64,000 bases of DNA from Thiobacillus sp. (GTDB taxonomy: Bacteria > Pseudomonadota > Gammaproteobacteria > Burkholderiales > Thiobacillaceae), in NCBI GenBank assembly GCA_030692355.1, contig JAUYCF010000044.1, positions 1 to 64,000 of the forward strand. The letters are read 5' to 3'. Of this stretch, positions 30,560 to 40,025 are shown one piece after another. The position numbers and the translations under genes are program-made. Position 1 is the first letter of the stretch. Each line of letters starts with the position of its first letter. The notes beneath the pieces are model-generated. The model was not told where the DNA came from, did no database searches, and was given only the letters and a program-made list of their open reading frames with translations.

Positions 30560-30834
30560 TGAATGACGTCCTGGATGTATTTGCCTGAAATGTCCCATGC
30601 GACAGCCAAAGGGTCTTCGATCAGATTGCGTTGCCGATATTCGTCGTAAGCCTTGCGGCGCTCGGGATCGGAAAGCACTTCATAGGCTTCCTGGACTTCC
30701 CTGAAGCGTGTGGGTGCATCCGGAGACTGGTTCTTGTCGGGGTGATACTGCGCGGCTTTTTTTCGGTAAGCGGCCTTGATCGAATCTGCTGTTGCAATGG
30801 GCGAGACGCCCAGTACTTCATAGTTGTCCTGCAT
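30556..30834 (-). CDS. Short J-domain (DnaJ-like) co-chaperone
   Basis: The 92-residue protein is essentially a stand-alone J-domain: [20 protein letters not shown], the HPD motif in [10 protein letters not shown], then [21 protein letters not shown]-domains stimulate Hsp70 ATPase and bring specific clients. There is no G/F or zinc-finger region, so it is a class C protein with specificity probably coming from partners. It heads an operon of three unrecognised proteins. No hsp70 gene is nearby. Confidence 0.88.
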   Translation of the reverse strand: MQDNYEVLGVSPIATADSIKAAYRKKAAQYHPDKNQSPDAPTRFREVQEAYEVLSDPERRKAYDEYRQRNLIEDPLAVAWDISGKYIQDVIQ

Positions 30835-30897
30835 AAGAGTCCTTTGTGTGAGCCCGGTCCCCGTGTGTCGGACAGCAACCTTCGCGTTCCGTGACCA

Positions 30898-32529
30898 CTA
30901 GCCCAACAGCTGCCCGTGTTCCCGCGTGTCGTGGAAAGCGACCTTGGGCCAGCGCTCCTGCGCCAGCTGTAAATTCACGCGGGTATCCGCCAGATACACC
31001 AGGTTGCCGTCGACGTCCTTCGCCAGCTTCAGCGTGTTGGCCTTGGTGAATTCGGCCAGATGCTGGGCGTCCGGGCAGGTGACCCAGCGCGCGGTGTAGA
31101 TGCCGGCGTTCTCGAAACTGGCGTCGACGCCGTATTCCGTTTTCAGGCGATGCGCGACGACTTCGAACTGCAGCTGGCCGACCGCGCCGATCAGCAGGGT
31201 GTTGTCGGTGAACGGCTCGAACACCTGCACCGCGCCTTCCTCGCCGAGTTCAAGGAGGCCCTTGTTCAGCTGCTTGGCGCGCAGCGGATCGCGCAGGCGC
31301 GGGCGGCTGAACAGCTCGGGGGCGAAGTAGGGGATGCCCTTGTATTGCAGGGCCTCGCCTTCGGTGAGGGTGTCGCCGATATGCAGCTGGCCGTGGTTGT
31401 GGATGCCGATGATGTCGCCCGCCACCGCGTCTTCCATGCGGGTGCGCTCGTTGGCCATGAAGACCACCGCATTGGCGATCTTCATGTCCTTGCCGGTGCG
31501 GCGGTGGCGCACTTTCATGTTGGGGCTGTAGCGGCCCGAGCAGACGCGGAAGAAGGCAATGCGGTCGCGGTGCTGCGGGTCCATGTTGGCCTGGATCTTG
31601 AACACGAAGCCGGTGAATTTGGGCTCGGTGGGATCGACCACGCGCTCGACCGCCTCGCGCGGCTGCGGCGGCGGCGCCCAGTCGGCCAGCGCGTGCAGCA
31701 CTTCGCGCACGCCGAAGTTGTTGATCCCGGAACCGAAAAACACCGGCGACTGCCTGCCCTTGAGAAACGCATCGAGATCGAAACTGTCGCCGGCGCCGCG
31801 CACCAGCTCGATTTCCGACAGCAGGGTGTCGGCTTCGAGCGGGAAGCGTTCCTTCAGGGCGGCGTCGCCCAGGCCCTGCAGCGACTCGAACTGCTGGTTG
31901 GCGTTTTCCTCGCCCGCCTTGAAGCGCAGGATTTCGTTGTTGAGCAGGTGATACACGCCCTGGAAGCGCTTGCCCATGCCGATCGGCCAGGTCACCGGCG
32001 CGCAGTGGATTTTCAGGATCGACTCGATCTCGTCGAGCAGCTCCAGCGGCTCGCGCACCTCGCGGTCCATCTTGTTGATGAAGGTGATGATGGGCGTGTC
32101 GCGCAGGCGGCACACCTCCAGCAGCTTGATGGTCTGCTCTTCCACGCCCTTGGCGGCATCGACCACCATGATGGCGGCGTCCACCGCCGTCAGCACGCGG
32201 TAGGTGTCCTCGGAAAAGTCCTTGTGGCCCGGGGTGTCGAGCAGATTGAACACGCAGCCGCCGTGGGAGAACTGCATCACCGAGCTCGCCACCGAAATGC
32301 CGCGTTCGCGCTCGACCTCCATCCAGTCGGAAGTGGCGTAGCGCCCGCTTTTCCGCGCCTTGACCGTGCCGGCCATCTGGATCGCGCCGCCGAACAGCAG
32401 CAGCTTCTCGGTCAGCGTGGTCTTGCCCGCGTCGGGGTGGGAAATAATGGCGAAGGTGCGGCGCTTCTTGACGTCGCGCGCCAGGGCCGGATCGCCGGTT
32501 TGCGCCGGCGCGGTGAGAGTGGATTCCAT
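30898..32529 (-). CDS. prfC: Peptide chain release factor 3
   Basis: RF3 is a translational GTPase that recycles RF1 and RF2 after termination. G motifs are [15 protein letters not shown] (G1), GISVASSVM (G2), [14 protein letters not shown] (G3) and INKMDRE (G4). They are followed by RF3-type domains II and III ([20 protein letters not shown]). From the ATG at 32529 it has 543 residues. A TTG at 32556 is an alternative start. The terminator of the ancestral tRNA-Arg and the left end of the integrated element lie just upstream. Confidence 0.96.
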   Translation of the reverse strand: MESTLTAPAQTGDPALARDVKKRRTFAIISHPDAGKTTLTEKLLLFGGAIQMAGTVKARKSGRYATSDWMEVERERGISVASSVMQFSHGGCVFNLLDTPGHKDFSEDTYRVLTAVDAAIMVVDAAKGVEEQTIKLLEVCRLRDTPIITFINKMDREVREPLELLDEIESILKIHCAPVTWPIGMGKRFQGVYHLLNNEILRFKAGEENANQQFESLQGLGDAALKERFPLEADTLLSEIELVRGAGDSFDLDAFLKGRQSPVFFGSGINNFGVREVLHALADWAPPPQPREAVERVVDPTEPKFTGFVFKIQANMDPQHRDRIAFFRVCSGRYSPNMKVRHRRTGKDMKIANAVVFMANERTRMEDAVAGDIIGIHNHGQLHIGDTLTEGEALQYKGIPYFAPELFSRPRLRDPLRAKQLNKGLLELGEEGAVQVFEPFTDNTLLIGAVGQLQFEVVAHRLKTEYGVDASFENAGIYTARWVTCPDAQHLAEFTKANTLKLAKDVDGNLVYLADTRVNLQLAQERWPKVAFHDTREHGQLLG

Positions 32530-32644
32530 CAGGGAGGACAGAGCGGTAAACAGCAATCGCGCATTTTACAGGAGACCCGGCCCCTTTTCCCGTGCGAGGA
32601 ACCCACGGTGATACCGGGAGGGTTTGAGGAGAGGGCGGAAAAAG

Positions 32645-32673
32645 AAAAAGCCCGGTCAAGTGACCAGGCTTTT
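32645..32673 (-). terminator. Ancestral tRNA-Arg terminator, now separated from its gene
   Basis: On the minus strand AAAAGCC(T)GGTCA pairs with TGACC(G)GGCTTTT, followed by more T. It lies 7 bases beyond the leftover tRNA-Arg 3' fragment at the left element end. Integration has moved the working tRNA 8.9 kb away. Confidence 0.7.
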
Positions 32674-32679
32674 AATGTT

Positions 32680-32728
32680 TGGTGCGCCGGAAGAGATTCG
32701 AACTCCTTACCCCTTGGTTCGTAGCTAA
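32680..32728 (-). other. Attachment site, left: tRNA-Arg 3'-half remnant
   Basis: These 49 bases match 41575-41623 at 47 positions (differences at 32708 and 32726). They cover the CCA end, T-arm, variable region and anticodon stem of tRNA-Arg(ACG). The 5' half of the tRNA is absent, so this is a remnant and not a gene. It is the chromosomal side of the direct repeat made by site-specific integration. Confidence 0.9.
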
Positions 32729-32864
32729 TTATTTGATCGTCCCGCTTCGTCCGCTTCGTCCCCTCCTGCCCAGGAAGTAAACAATAACTTATTGATAAAA
32801 AAGATAATACACATATTGTCTTGTCCCTGCTTGTGCCTTACACTCTCTCTGTGTCCCGTCTTTC

Positions 32865-32885
32865 TGTGGGGGTCTTTGTGGGGGT
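32865..32885 (+). repeat. Paired TGTGGGGGT repeats, left (putative integrase arm sites)
   Basis: TGTGGGGGT occurs at 32865-32873 and 32877-32885, a 12-base period, between the left attachment site and the integrase start. The same pair with the same period recurs at 41486-41506, near the right end, in the same orientation. Confidence 0.65.
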
Positions 32886-32904
32886 TATTCTAGGGAGGGG
32901 TGGG

Positions 32905-34239
32905 GTGGCTAAGATCGCGGTCAAGCAACTTGAAGCATTGCGAATAGGTGACGCGGGGGCAAAGATTAGGGATGAGGGTGGCTTGGTCGGCTCCATCCGT
33001 GCGCGTGCAGGCGGTGTGTCCGTTACGTTCTACTGGCGCTATCGCTTCGACGGCAAGGTGAAGGAATACCCTTGCGGCACTTGGCCCAAGGAGTCACTGG
33101 CTGAGATTCGGGCCGAGCGAGACAAGGCAAGGCGGCTACTGGAGGAAGGCAAAGACCCCGGTGAAGAAAAACGCATATTCCGTCTTGCTGCCATGGCGGA
33201 GCAAGTCGAAGCAGTTGGCAAGGAGCGGGCGCGCATTGCCACAGTGGAGGCACAGAAAGCCCGGCTGACCGTGCGTGAGCTGTTCGAGCGCTGGGAGCGG
33301 CGCGAGTTGATCAATCGTAAAGACAGGGGTGCTGAGGCGCTGCGCAGTTTCGAAAAGGACGTGTTCCCTTCCCTTGGGGCGGTGGCTGCTGAGGACGTGA
33401 CCCGGCAGATGGTCGTTGGCATTCTGGATGCAGTGGTAGAGCGGGGCGCGCCTATTGTGGCAAGGGAACTGCTAGGGAACCTTCGACAGATGTTCGGCTT
33501 CGCCGAAGTGCGGGGCTTGGTTGAGCGTGACCCCACAAGCCGCTTGAAGCGTGACGATTTCGGCAAAAAGTTTGAACGTGACCGGGTGCTGGCAGATGCG
33601 GAGATTAAAGCGCTGCCAAACAAGCTGGTGGATGCTCGCATGGCTGATTCCAGCGTGGCAGCAATCTGGATCATGCTTTCCACATGCTGCCGGGTGGGTG
33701 AAGTCAGTCAAGCTGCATGGAAAGACGTTGATATGGCAGGCGGGACGTGGCGCATACCGCCCGATAACTCGAAGAATGGAAAAGAGCACACGATTTATCT
33801 CTCTCAGTTTGCTATCAGGCAGTTTGAGGCATTGAAAGCGCTGGATGGTGAAAGTCCTTGGGTACTCCCTGCGCGTTGGACTGACAAGCATGTTTGCCCG
33901 AAATCCCTATCCAAACAACTAGGGGACAGGCAGCGCGGTGACAAGGAGCCTATGGCCTGCCGTAGCCTGCACACAAACGCCCTGGAATTGCCGGGGGGGA
34001 AGTGGACAGCGCACGATCTTAGACGCACGGGTGCGACGCTGATGGGGACGCTTGGGGTGCGACCGGACGTTATTGAAAAATGTCTGAACCATGTTCAGCA
34101 GAACAAGCTGATTCGGATTTATCAGCGGCAAGAGTTGAAGGAAGAGCAGGCCGAAGCATGGCGTCTATTGGGTGAGCGTCTGGACCTGCTGCTGCGGGCC
34201 GATGCCGATAACGTGGTTCCCTTGCGGGGTGTTGCTTAA
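32905..34239 (+). CDS. Tyrosine recombinase integrase (P4-like, DUF4102 N-terminus)
   Basis: This 444-residue integrase has an N-terminal arm-binding domain (TFYWRYRFDGKVKEYPCGTW, then SLAEIRAERDKARRLLEEGK DP). A catalytic domain follows with the active residues in CCRVGEVSQ (Arg263), HDLRR (His370, Arg373), LNHV (His396) and the nucleophile in IRIYQR (Tyr406). The GTG at 32905 is preceded by AGGGAGGGG, a better start than frames beginning at 32821. It lies beside the left attachment site, as P4-type integrases usually do, and is expected to recombine the tRNA-Arg repeats. Confidence 0.92.
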   Translation: MAKIAVKQLEALRIGDAGAKIRDEGGLVGSIRARAGGVSVTFYWRYRFDGKVKEYPCGTWPKESLAEIRAERDKARRLLEEGKDPGEEKRIFRLAAMAEQVEAVGKERARIATVEAQKARLTVRELFERWERRELINRKDRGAEALRSFEKDVFPSLGAVAAEDVTRQMVVGILDAVVERGAPIVARELLGNLRQMFGFAEVRGLVERDPTSRLKRDDFGKKFERDRVLADAEIKALPNKLVDARMADSSVAAIWIMLSTCCRVGEVSQAAWKDVDMAGGTWRIPPDNSKNGKEHTIYLSQFAIRQFEALKALDGESPWVLPARWTDKHVCPKSLSKQLGDRQRGDKEPMACRSLHTNALELPGGKWTAHDLRRTGATLMGTLGVRPDVIEKCLNHVQQNKLIRIYQRQELKEEQAEAWRLLGERLDLLLRADADNVVPLRGVA

Positions 34240-34327
34240 TTTTGATGGTGTCACGGTGGGTTAACTTTTGGGAGATGTGAAATGAATGGTTTGAATTTGT
34301 CTGTTGATGTGTAGAAGTTCAGACTTG

Positions 34328-34355
34328 ATCTGACAGCATGCGTCAGATTTTCTTT
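34328..34355 (+). terminator. Possible terminator downstream of the integrase
   Basis: ATCTGAC (34328-34334), a 7-base loop and GTCAGAT (34342-34348) are followed by TTTCTTT. It lies about 90 bases after the integrase stop. The rest of 34240-34563 has no gene I can support. Confidence 0.5.
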
Positions 34356-34563
34356 GGTCGGCAGTCTCAAATCAACCCGAAGCGGGCGGTCGAGCGAATG
34401 GCCATGACGTCCGTTTTGTCGGTCTAAACGGTTGTTCATGGTACTGTTGCAGGATGTCCGTTTGGCCTGGAGCGGTCGTCTAGGTGTAGGCGATTGAACA
34501 ACCGATTCACTAGCAACTCATGTAATTCTCGAAAATAACTATCACCCCGGAACTAGACAGATT

Positions 34564-35253
34564 ATGAAAATGCAATACTGCAAAGCAGGGCGGAACTTCT
34601 ACATCTCATGCGCAGCGATCACAACAATCACATTGTCGGGTTGCGCTAGCGGACCACCAATCTCAGCATACTATGCGCCAAGCAAAGCCATATCAATTCC
34701 AGCGATAAACGTTCAGTCTACGGCAGACATTGGACAGACAATTATTGCCAAAGCAAACGTCACAAGAATTCCAGCAATCAAACTCCCCACCCCCGTCGCG
34801 GAAAATATCAATTTCACCAGCGTTACCCGAATTCAGCCTGGACCACTTCCACTGAGTGCAACTAGTGATGCAGGAAAATACTATCGCGACGTAACTACGC
34901 AATACGGAGGGATCTTTGTTCCTAACGATAGCTCCAACCCAGCAGTTATTTACCTCGCGCCACAAGCCGGAAATTATGGCAAGATTCCGGTTAACGGAAT
35001 TGAAAACACAGAGATTGAGCAGTGGGGAAAGGACAGCTTCAAAAGAGAACTCATCTATTCGGGTCTATCGCAGAATACAATTTCTATATCATATCGAGAA
35101 TTTATTGACAATATTGCACGGCCGGCATTCTCACAGGAACTGAAGTACGACTTGAGCCAAGGCACAACGATTGGCTATAAGGGAGCTCGATTTGAGGTGG
35201 TAAAGGCGACCAATACCGAACTGGTCTACAGAGTCCTAAAGCCACTCGACTAA
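34564..35253 (+). CDS. Putative lipoprotein of unknown function (element cargo)
   Basis: The 229-residue protein has a signal peptide with lipobox (ITTITLSGCASG), giving a mature start at Cys near residue 27. The mature part is rich in Thr, Ser, Ile and Pro with repeated phrases such as SIPAIN and RIPAIK, and looks like a beta-rich envelope protein. Composition is more AT-rich than the element's replication genes, so it may be a separate cargo acquisition. No family is recognised. Membrane lipoproteins in prophages and satellites sometimes exclude other phages, but that is only a possibility here. Confidence 0.6.
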   Translation: MKMQYCKAGRNFYISCAAITTITLSGCASGPPISAYYAPSKAISIPAINVQSTADIGQTIIAKANVTRIPAIKLPTPVAENINFTSVTRIQPGPLPLSATSDAGKYYRDVTTQYGGIFVPNDSSNPAVIYLAPQAGNYGKIPVNGIENTEIEQWGKDSFKRELIYSGLSQNTISISYREFIDNIARPAFSQELKYDLSQGTTIGYKGARFEVVKATNTELVYRVLKPLD

Positions 35254-35268
35254 GCCACAATAGATGTA

Positions 35269-35457
35269 TTGATCGGCCCAGACCCATTAGCGAATCAAAG
35301 GGGCCAGGTTCGGAATAAAACTGGCTGCACCCCAAGCATTCTATGGCCGTACCTTGAGCGTGCGCAAAGCCACGCAACCCGAACGAAACTGAAGGCGATC
35401 TACGAGGCGCTGGGACTGCATCCCTTGCCAGGCGGGACGAAAAAAATGGTCGTCTAA
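35269..35457 (+). CDS. Possible small protein or gene remnant
   Basis: A 62-residue frame from ATG 35269 ends in RTKLKAIYEALGLHPLPGGT KKMVV. The C-terminal half looks like a folded basic helix, while the N-terminal part looks random. It may be a degraded gene. The downstream stretch to 35625 holds only an 8-bp perfect hairpin (GGCTGGAG / CTCCAGCC, 35537-35560) with no T-run. Confidence 0.25.
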   Translation: MIGPDPLANQRGQVRNKTGCTPSILWPYLERAQSHATRTKLKAIYEALGLHPLPGGTKKMVV

Positions 35458-35625
35458 GCTGAGCCAATTCCCCCGCGAAAGTGGATATGGGGTCGGACTC
35501 GATCCCGCTGCTCACAAAATCCATTAGACCGCGTCGGGCTGGAGGACGCATTCTCCAGCCATACAAGCGGCCATTCAGCGTAAATCGCTAGTCAATGACT
35601 GGTGTACAGAGCATAGCAGATCGAG

Positions 35626-35937
35626 TTGGCTCAGAACCCGCCGGCCGCAATGGCCGAGTTGTGTGAGTTGGTCTTCCGGCAGGTTTCTGGATGCAGCAGT
35701 CCTTCAGATGACTGTTTGCCGGAATCATTGAACGGCATAGTGCAGCGATGCCTTGCACTGTGGCTGATGGATGGCGGTGGCGATGTTGAGGAATTTCTTG
35801 ATTTTAATGGGTACACGACGAGGGAGGTTCGGGTCATAGCCAGACAGGCTTTCCAGCAGTTCAGCAGACTCGCCCCGGCACGGTGGGGGGTGAAGATGGA
35901 CACTATGGGGCTTGATGCAGCTAGCCGCTGCTGCTAG
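35626..35937 (+). CDS. Small hypothetical protein of the element
   Basis: The frame encodes up to 103 residues from a TTG, or 95 from ATG 35650 (MAELCELVFRQ). It has hydrophobic helices (IVQRCLALWLMDGGGDVEEF) and ends DAASRCC. It lies upstream of the AlpA-like gene. No family is recognised. It may be part of the regulatory segment of the element. Confidence 0.35.
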   Translation: MAQNPPAAMAELCELVFRQVSGCSSPSDDCLPESLNGIVQRCLALWLMDGGGDVEEFLDFNGYTTREVRVIARQAFQQFSRLAPARWGVKMDTMGLDAASRCC

Positions 35938-36109
35938 ACTTCGCAAATCCCCGGCCTTCCTGGCTGGGAGCCAAGCCCTCTGGCTTGAATGACAATTTCA
36001 ATGACGACGCCAATGACAATGACCTTACCAACTGGTCAGGGTGTGGCGTTTTCGTTGTATCTAACGCGCGTCCTGACTCTCGAAACAACCCCCACGGGAG
36101 AGACTCAGA

Positions 36110-36325
36110 ATGACAAAAACCAACAGCAGCACTCCAACCCAACCCAATGAGCCGGCGCCTATTCTTTGGCGTGTAAAACACCTCACGGCGAAACTACAGA
36201 TCGGTAAATCGACACTGTGGCGCTGGGTGAGTGATGGTCGGTTCCCCCGACCCGTCCGCTTCGGTCGTGTCACGGTGTGGCACGATGCGGACGTTCAAGC
36301 GTGGATAGCTAACCTGACAGCCTGA
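36110..36325 (+). CDS. alpA: AlpA-family DNA-binding regulator
   Basis: The 71-residue protein has the AlpA/MerR-like winged helix: ILWRVKHLTAKLQIGKSTLW for the helix-turn-helix, then RWVSDGRFPRPVRFGRVTVW for the wing and a C-terminal DADVQAWIANLTA. In P4-like elements and PICIs, AlpA proteins act as activators or excisionases. It heads a tight plus-strand run leading to the primase-helicase gene and is the likely switch for that operon. Confidence 0.85.
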   Translation: MTKTNSSTPTQPNEPAPILWRVKHLTAKLQIGKSTLWRWVSDGRFPRPVRFGRVTVWHDADVQAWIANLTA

Positions 36326-36337
36326 GAGGGGTGCGTC

Positions 36338-37009
36338 ATGTTCCCCATTCTCAGCACATTCCGCGTCCGGCAGGATGGCCCCCAGCTTGCCGAAAAATCT
36401 GTTACGGATACGCCAATCACTTCAAAGCCTGTTGACTCAAAGGCTCCGGAACCTATCTTCATTCGACTGATTGCCGGGGAACTGCCGGAAGCATTGCAAG
36501 TTTTGGAACTGGCGGCGCTGGCGGCTTGCGGTCCCGACAATTTGCACGGAACAGGCGAAGTGTTTTACCTGTGGCGTGATCGGTTCGGACCGTGGCTGTA
36601 TCACGGGGTGTTAGCGGCTGACGCCCACGGCCTCATTGATCGCTTATCCGTCAGGCGCTGGCTTGATTCCTGCCTAATCGAGCCTGAGGGCGGGTTACGG
36701 CACTGGCTGGGCAGCGATGAGCCGGCAGCCCGTGTTGTGACCATTCAAACGGGCGAAGCAGAAAAGCGGCTAAGGGCGGCAGGGTATGGTGGCCTGATTT
36801 ACTTGCTTGATAGCGCAACCAGAAAAGGGAATGAGGATATCAAAGCCTGCCGCCCCCCAAAGGGCGGGAAGGGCTGGCTATGGCCTGCACTCCTGGACGC
36901 GGTGAAATACCGAACAGAATCCGGGCGCTCCAAGTCAGGGCCGCTGAATGTCCCCCGTGGGCTGGCCGACTCAGGGACTGTGGCGCAGCTGCGCAGGATG
37001 AGCAGGTGA
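36338..37009 (+). CDS. Hypothetical protein between alpA and the primase gene
   Basis: The 223-residue protein begins 12 bases after alpA. It has a central helical part (ALQVLELAALAACGPDNLHG) and aromatic stretches (GEVFYLWRDRFGPWLYHGVL). A basic C-terminus (GRSKSGPLNVPRG) could contact nucleic acid. No catalytic motif is visible. Co-transcription with alpA and the replication gene suggests an accessory replication or regulatory role, which is an inference. Confidence 0.6.
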   Translation: MFPILSTFRVRQDGPQLAEKSVTDTPITSKPVDSKAPEPIFIRLIAGELPEALQVLELAALAACGPDNLHGTGEVFYLWRDRFGPWLYHGVLAADAHGLIDRLSVRRWLDSCLIEPEGGLRHWLGSDEPAARVVTIQTGEAEKRLRAAGYGGLIYLLDSATRKGNEDIKACRPPKGGKGWLWPALLDAVKYRTESGRSKSGPLNVPRGLADSGTVAQLRRMSR

Positions 37010-37105
37010 CTGCGCCCCCGACTAAATCCCGACTAAATCCCGACAATTTCCCGACTGGCTTTCAAATCGTCACAGTGGGGCATCTTAATTTGTAGGGGTG
37101 TCGCA

Positions 37106-37600
37106 ATGTTGCATCGGTTTGGATTGTCCACGCGGGACGTCGCTTTGTTGGCGGGGATTGGCGTCAGTCAGGTTCATACGGAGCTGCATCGGCGAGGGAG
37201 TTGGCGAGGTGTGCGGCCTGCCCGTGGTGCCAGTGGGCGGCTGGTGTGGTCTCGTGAGTCTGTCTACAGGGTCACGGGGGCCGTGCCTGACCGGGACGAT
37301 ATGACCCAAGGGGAACTGGCAATCTGCGGTCTTCTCGATGATGCCGGCGTGGAAATCGACAGCGGCACATGGGCAGCCGTTCAAGTGCTGTTAGCCAAGC
37401 CTGACCTTGGCTGTGACCCTACGTATGCGGTGGATGGGTTGGGCGCTCTGGTCGAGCTTATCGTGGCCTTTACTGACAGGCTGGGCGCATCATGGCCGGT
37501 GCTGTCCGAAGGGCAGCGAGAGCGGACAGCGCAATCTTTACGCTATGCCGGAAGCCTGCTCAATGGCTTCGATAACGATAACAAGAATGAGGCTACGTAA
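37106..37600 (+). CDS. Hypothetical protein with N-terminal helix-turn-helix
   Basis: The 164-residue protein has an N-terminal segment RFGLSTRDVALLAGIGVSQV followed by a basic stretch (HRRGSWRGVRPARGASGR) that reads as a helix-turn-helix. The C-terminal half is an acidic helical domain. Its stop overlaps the primase-helicase ATG (TAATG), so it is translationally coupled and may assist replication initiation. No family is recognised. Confidence 0.6.
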   Translation: MLHRFGLSTRDVALLAGIGVSQVHTELHRRGSWRGVRPARGASGRLVWSRESVYRVTGAVPDRDDMTQGELAICGLLDDAGVEIDSGTWAAVQVLLAKPDLGCDPTYAVDGLGALVELIVAFTDRLGASWPVLSEGQRERTAQSLRYAGSLLNGFDNDNKNEAT

Positions 37601-39945
37601 TGGAAAAAACAACCAGCTATGCAAAGGTGTTCCCTGACCCAGACACTATTGAAGCGGTACTGCTTCCGGCGCTTGGCAAGGGATCGCTATGGGGCTGCTG
37701 GCGCGTCAAGGGTCGAGGGCCTGGCGTGAAGCCAGCCAAGGTGCCGAACAACGGGCAACGGAATATACAAACAGATTCCCCCGGCGACTGGCTGCCTTGG
37801 GATAAGGCGCGGATGCTCTATGAATCCAACACGGTGGTGAATGGCTATGACGGGGTGGGCGTGTTGATGTCCAGCCTTTCCGGCGTGGTTGGAATCGACG
37901 TTGATAAGTGCCTTGAGGGTGGCGAGGTAAAGGCTTCGGCTGCGGTTGTTGATGCGGTCGAGGCAATGGGCGGCTATGTCGAGGTATCGCCTAGCGGAAC
38001 GGGGCTGCGGGCTTTCGTTTTCGGGGTGCTTCCTGACGGGTGCAAGGAAAGGGCGGGAGAGGTCGAGATATACAGCCCCGCCTCTACGCGATACCTGACC
38101 GTAACGGGGCAGCCCTGGTCACGGGTGGGGGTGCGTCAGATATCGGAGAACCAGCCCGCTATCGATGACTTCCTGGCCCGATTCGGTTTCCTCAAATCGG
38201 ATTCTCCCGAGATCGCCCGCCCCCTTAAGGCAAACGTGGGAGGGGGCGGCCTGGATGATGAGTTTTGGCCTGACGTTACAGACGATGAGGTGATGCGCCT
38301 GCTCCGTGTCAATAACAAGCGGGGGCTGACTACGCGGCTCTGGGCTGGCAAGTTGGATGACGCCAAAGGAGACCATTCAACGGCTGATTACATGCTGTGC
38401 TGTCAGATTGCTAATTACACCTGTGACGAGGATCAGATTGATCGACTGTTCCGCCAGTCTGGATTGATGCGCCCGAAGTGGGATGAGAAACGCGGCAAAG
38501 GCCTATATGGCAGCACGACCATCTACAGGGCGGTTGATGCCGTCGAGAAGGAGGGAGAAAACCACTGGTCAAGGCAGACAGCCAAAACTGCGGAGAGGGT
38601 GATTGAACGCGCCCAAGCCAAGGGGATTCAGGAGCGGGCAACCGAATTGCTGGAGGGGGGCTTAACTGACCTGGCGGACAGCAAGGGCAAACTGCGCCAG
38701 AACGTGCACGTATGGTCTCAGCTTCTTTACCGGGACAGGCGATTTATTGGGGCGGTTTGGTTTGATGAGTTTGCGCATTACACGAGAAAAACACCGGTGT
38801 TCAGTCAAGCGATGGGACGGGCATTCGATGGGGAAGCCCTGACCGATGACGATATCTTAGGTGTGGCTGTCTGGCTGGCACGCGAATGGGGAATCAATAT
38901 CAAGCCCATGGAAGCCCGGTCTGCCTTGTTGGCGTGGGCAGGTATGACTAGACGAAACCCTGTCACAGAAAAGTTAGACGCTCTGGCCGACGGTTGGGAC
39001 GGCGTGCCGCGGCTCGACCGTTGGCTAGTGGATTACTGCGGCGCTTCCGATGCGGGCGGCGAACTGGCCGAATATTTGGCGGCGGTGGGGTCACGGTGGG
39101 TGCTCGGCGTGGTGGCCCGTGCCTATGGGCCTGCCAAGGTTGATTGCATGCTCATATTAGAGGGCCGGCAAGGGGCTGGCAAATCCACGGCGGCGCGGAT
39201 ATTGGCTGAGGCGATCGCACCATCCTGCTTCGTGGAAGGGTTCGAGTTGAACGGCGGCAAGGATTCTCTGTTGGGTCTTCGGGGCCGGCTTATAGCTGAA
39301 TGGGCTGAGCTTTCCGGTTTGAGTAAACACGACTCCGAGACGCTCAAGAATTTTCTCTCCAAGGAAGTTGACAGTTACCGCGACCCATACGGGATGATTA
39401 CGCGAGATTTCCCCCGCACCTGCTGCTTCTTGGGCACGTCTAACGAAAATGTTTATCTCAGGGACGTTACAGGGAACCGCCGCTTCTGGCCTGTGCAAGT
39501 GGGGCGGGTAGATACTGCGCGGCTCCGGCAGGATGCCCCTCAGCTTTGGGGCGAAGCGGTGCACCGTTTCCGGCAGCGGTCGCGGTGGTGGATTGATGGC
39601 CAGCAGGAATCTGGCGAGCTGCTGAGAATCATCACGCGAGAACAGCAAGCGCGTCTGGTGCCCGATGCCTGGGCAGAGGTAGTCGAGGATTTTGGAATTC
39701 GTCTGGCCTCGGGGTTGGTAGTGGTCGAGGGCAGGCCAAGGGGGGTGCATGAGTCATGGCGCTTTATTGACCTGGCCCACGCTGTACTCGGTACGGAAAG
39801 GGCCGACGCCTTGACCCCTACGGATGAGAGGCGGTTACAGACAGCTCTAAAACGTGCGGGCTGGGAAAATTTCCAGAGCGCAGGGCGCGGGAAATGGCGC
39901 ACCACAAAGGAGACGGCCGAATCCCTAGCGGCTCAGGTGAGGTGA
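37600..39945 (+). CDS. Primase-polymerase / VapE-type SF3 helicase replication protein
   Basis: The 781-residue protein is a likely replication initiator. Residues 85-175 hold an archaeo-eukaryotic primase-like domain, with GVVGIDVDKC (metal Asp100, Asp102), VSPSGTGLRAFVFG, and EIYSPASTRYLTVTG. At about 260-310, STADYMLCCQIANYTCDEDQ then RLFRQSGLMRPKWDE is the PriCT-like region seen in NrS-1-type polymerases. A VapE/SF3 helicase follows, with Walker A EGRQGAGKST (521-530), Walker B RLIAEWAEL (563-571) and arginine finger TGNRRFWPV (624-632). All motifs look intact. It is equivalent in position to the prim-rep gene of phage satellites. Confidence 0.88.
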   Translation: MEKTTSYAKVFPDPDTIEAVLLPALGKGSLWGCWRVKGRGPGVKPAKVPNNGQRNIQTDSPGDWLPWDKARMLYESNTVVNGYDGVGVLMSSLSGVVGIDVDKCLEGGEVKASAAVVDAVEAMGGYVEVSPSGTGLRAFVFGVLPDGCKERAGEVEIYSPASTRYLTVTGQPWSRVGVRQISENQPAIDDFLARFGFLKSDSPEIARPLKANVGGGGLDDEFWPDVTDDEVMRLLRVNNKRGLTTRLWAGKLDDAKGDHSTADYMLCCQIANYTCDEDQIDRLFRQSGLMRPKWDEKRGKGLYGSTTIYRAVDAVEKEGENHWSRQTAKTAERVIERAQAKGIQERATELLEGGLTDLADSKGKLRQNVHVWSQLLYRDRRFIGAVWFDEFAHYTRKTPVFSQAMGRAFDGEALTDDDILGVAVWLAREWGINIKPMEARSALLAWAGMTRRNPVTEKLDALADGWDGVPRLDRWLVDYCGASDAGGELAEYLAAVGSRWVLGVVARAYGPAKVDCMLILEGRQGAGKSTAARILAEAIAPSCFVEGFELNGGKDSLLGLRGRLIAEWAELSGLSKHDSETLKNFLSKEVDSYRDPYGMITRDFPRTCCFLGTSNENVYLRDVTGNRRFWPVQVGRVDTARLRQDAPQLWGEAVHRFRQRSRWWIDGQQESGELLRIITREQQARLVPDAWAEVVEDFGIRLASGLVVVEGRPRGVHESWRFIDLAHAVLGTERADALTPTDERRLQTALKRAGWENFQSAGRGKWRTTKETAESLAAQVR

Positions 39946-40025
39946 TGCAGGGCCGACGCTTTGGGTTTGGGTAGGGTCAATAAAGGGTTTCAGCCGAACA
40001 AAAGTTCGACGCCGGGTTTTTTGGT

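Noticed and set aside
25759..30834. The HEPN/ATPase pair and the J-domain operon as one combined system.
   Set aside because: They are convergent, separated by an inverted repeat, and differ clearly in base composition, so independent origins are more likely.
32680..32728. A second tRNA-Arg gene at the left end of the element.
   Set aside because: Only the 3' half is present. The D-arm and 5' acceptor strand are missing, so it is an attachment-site remnant.
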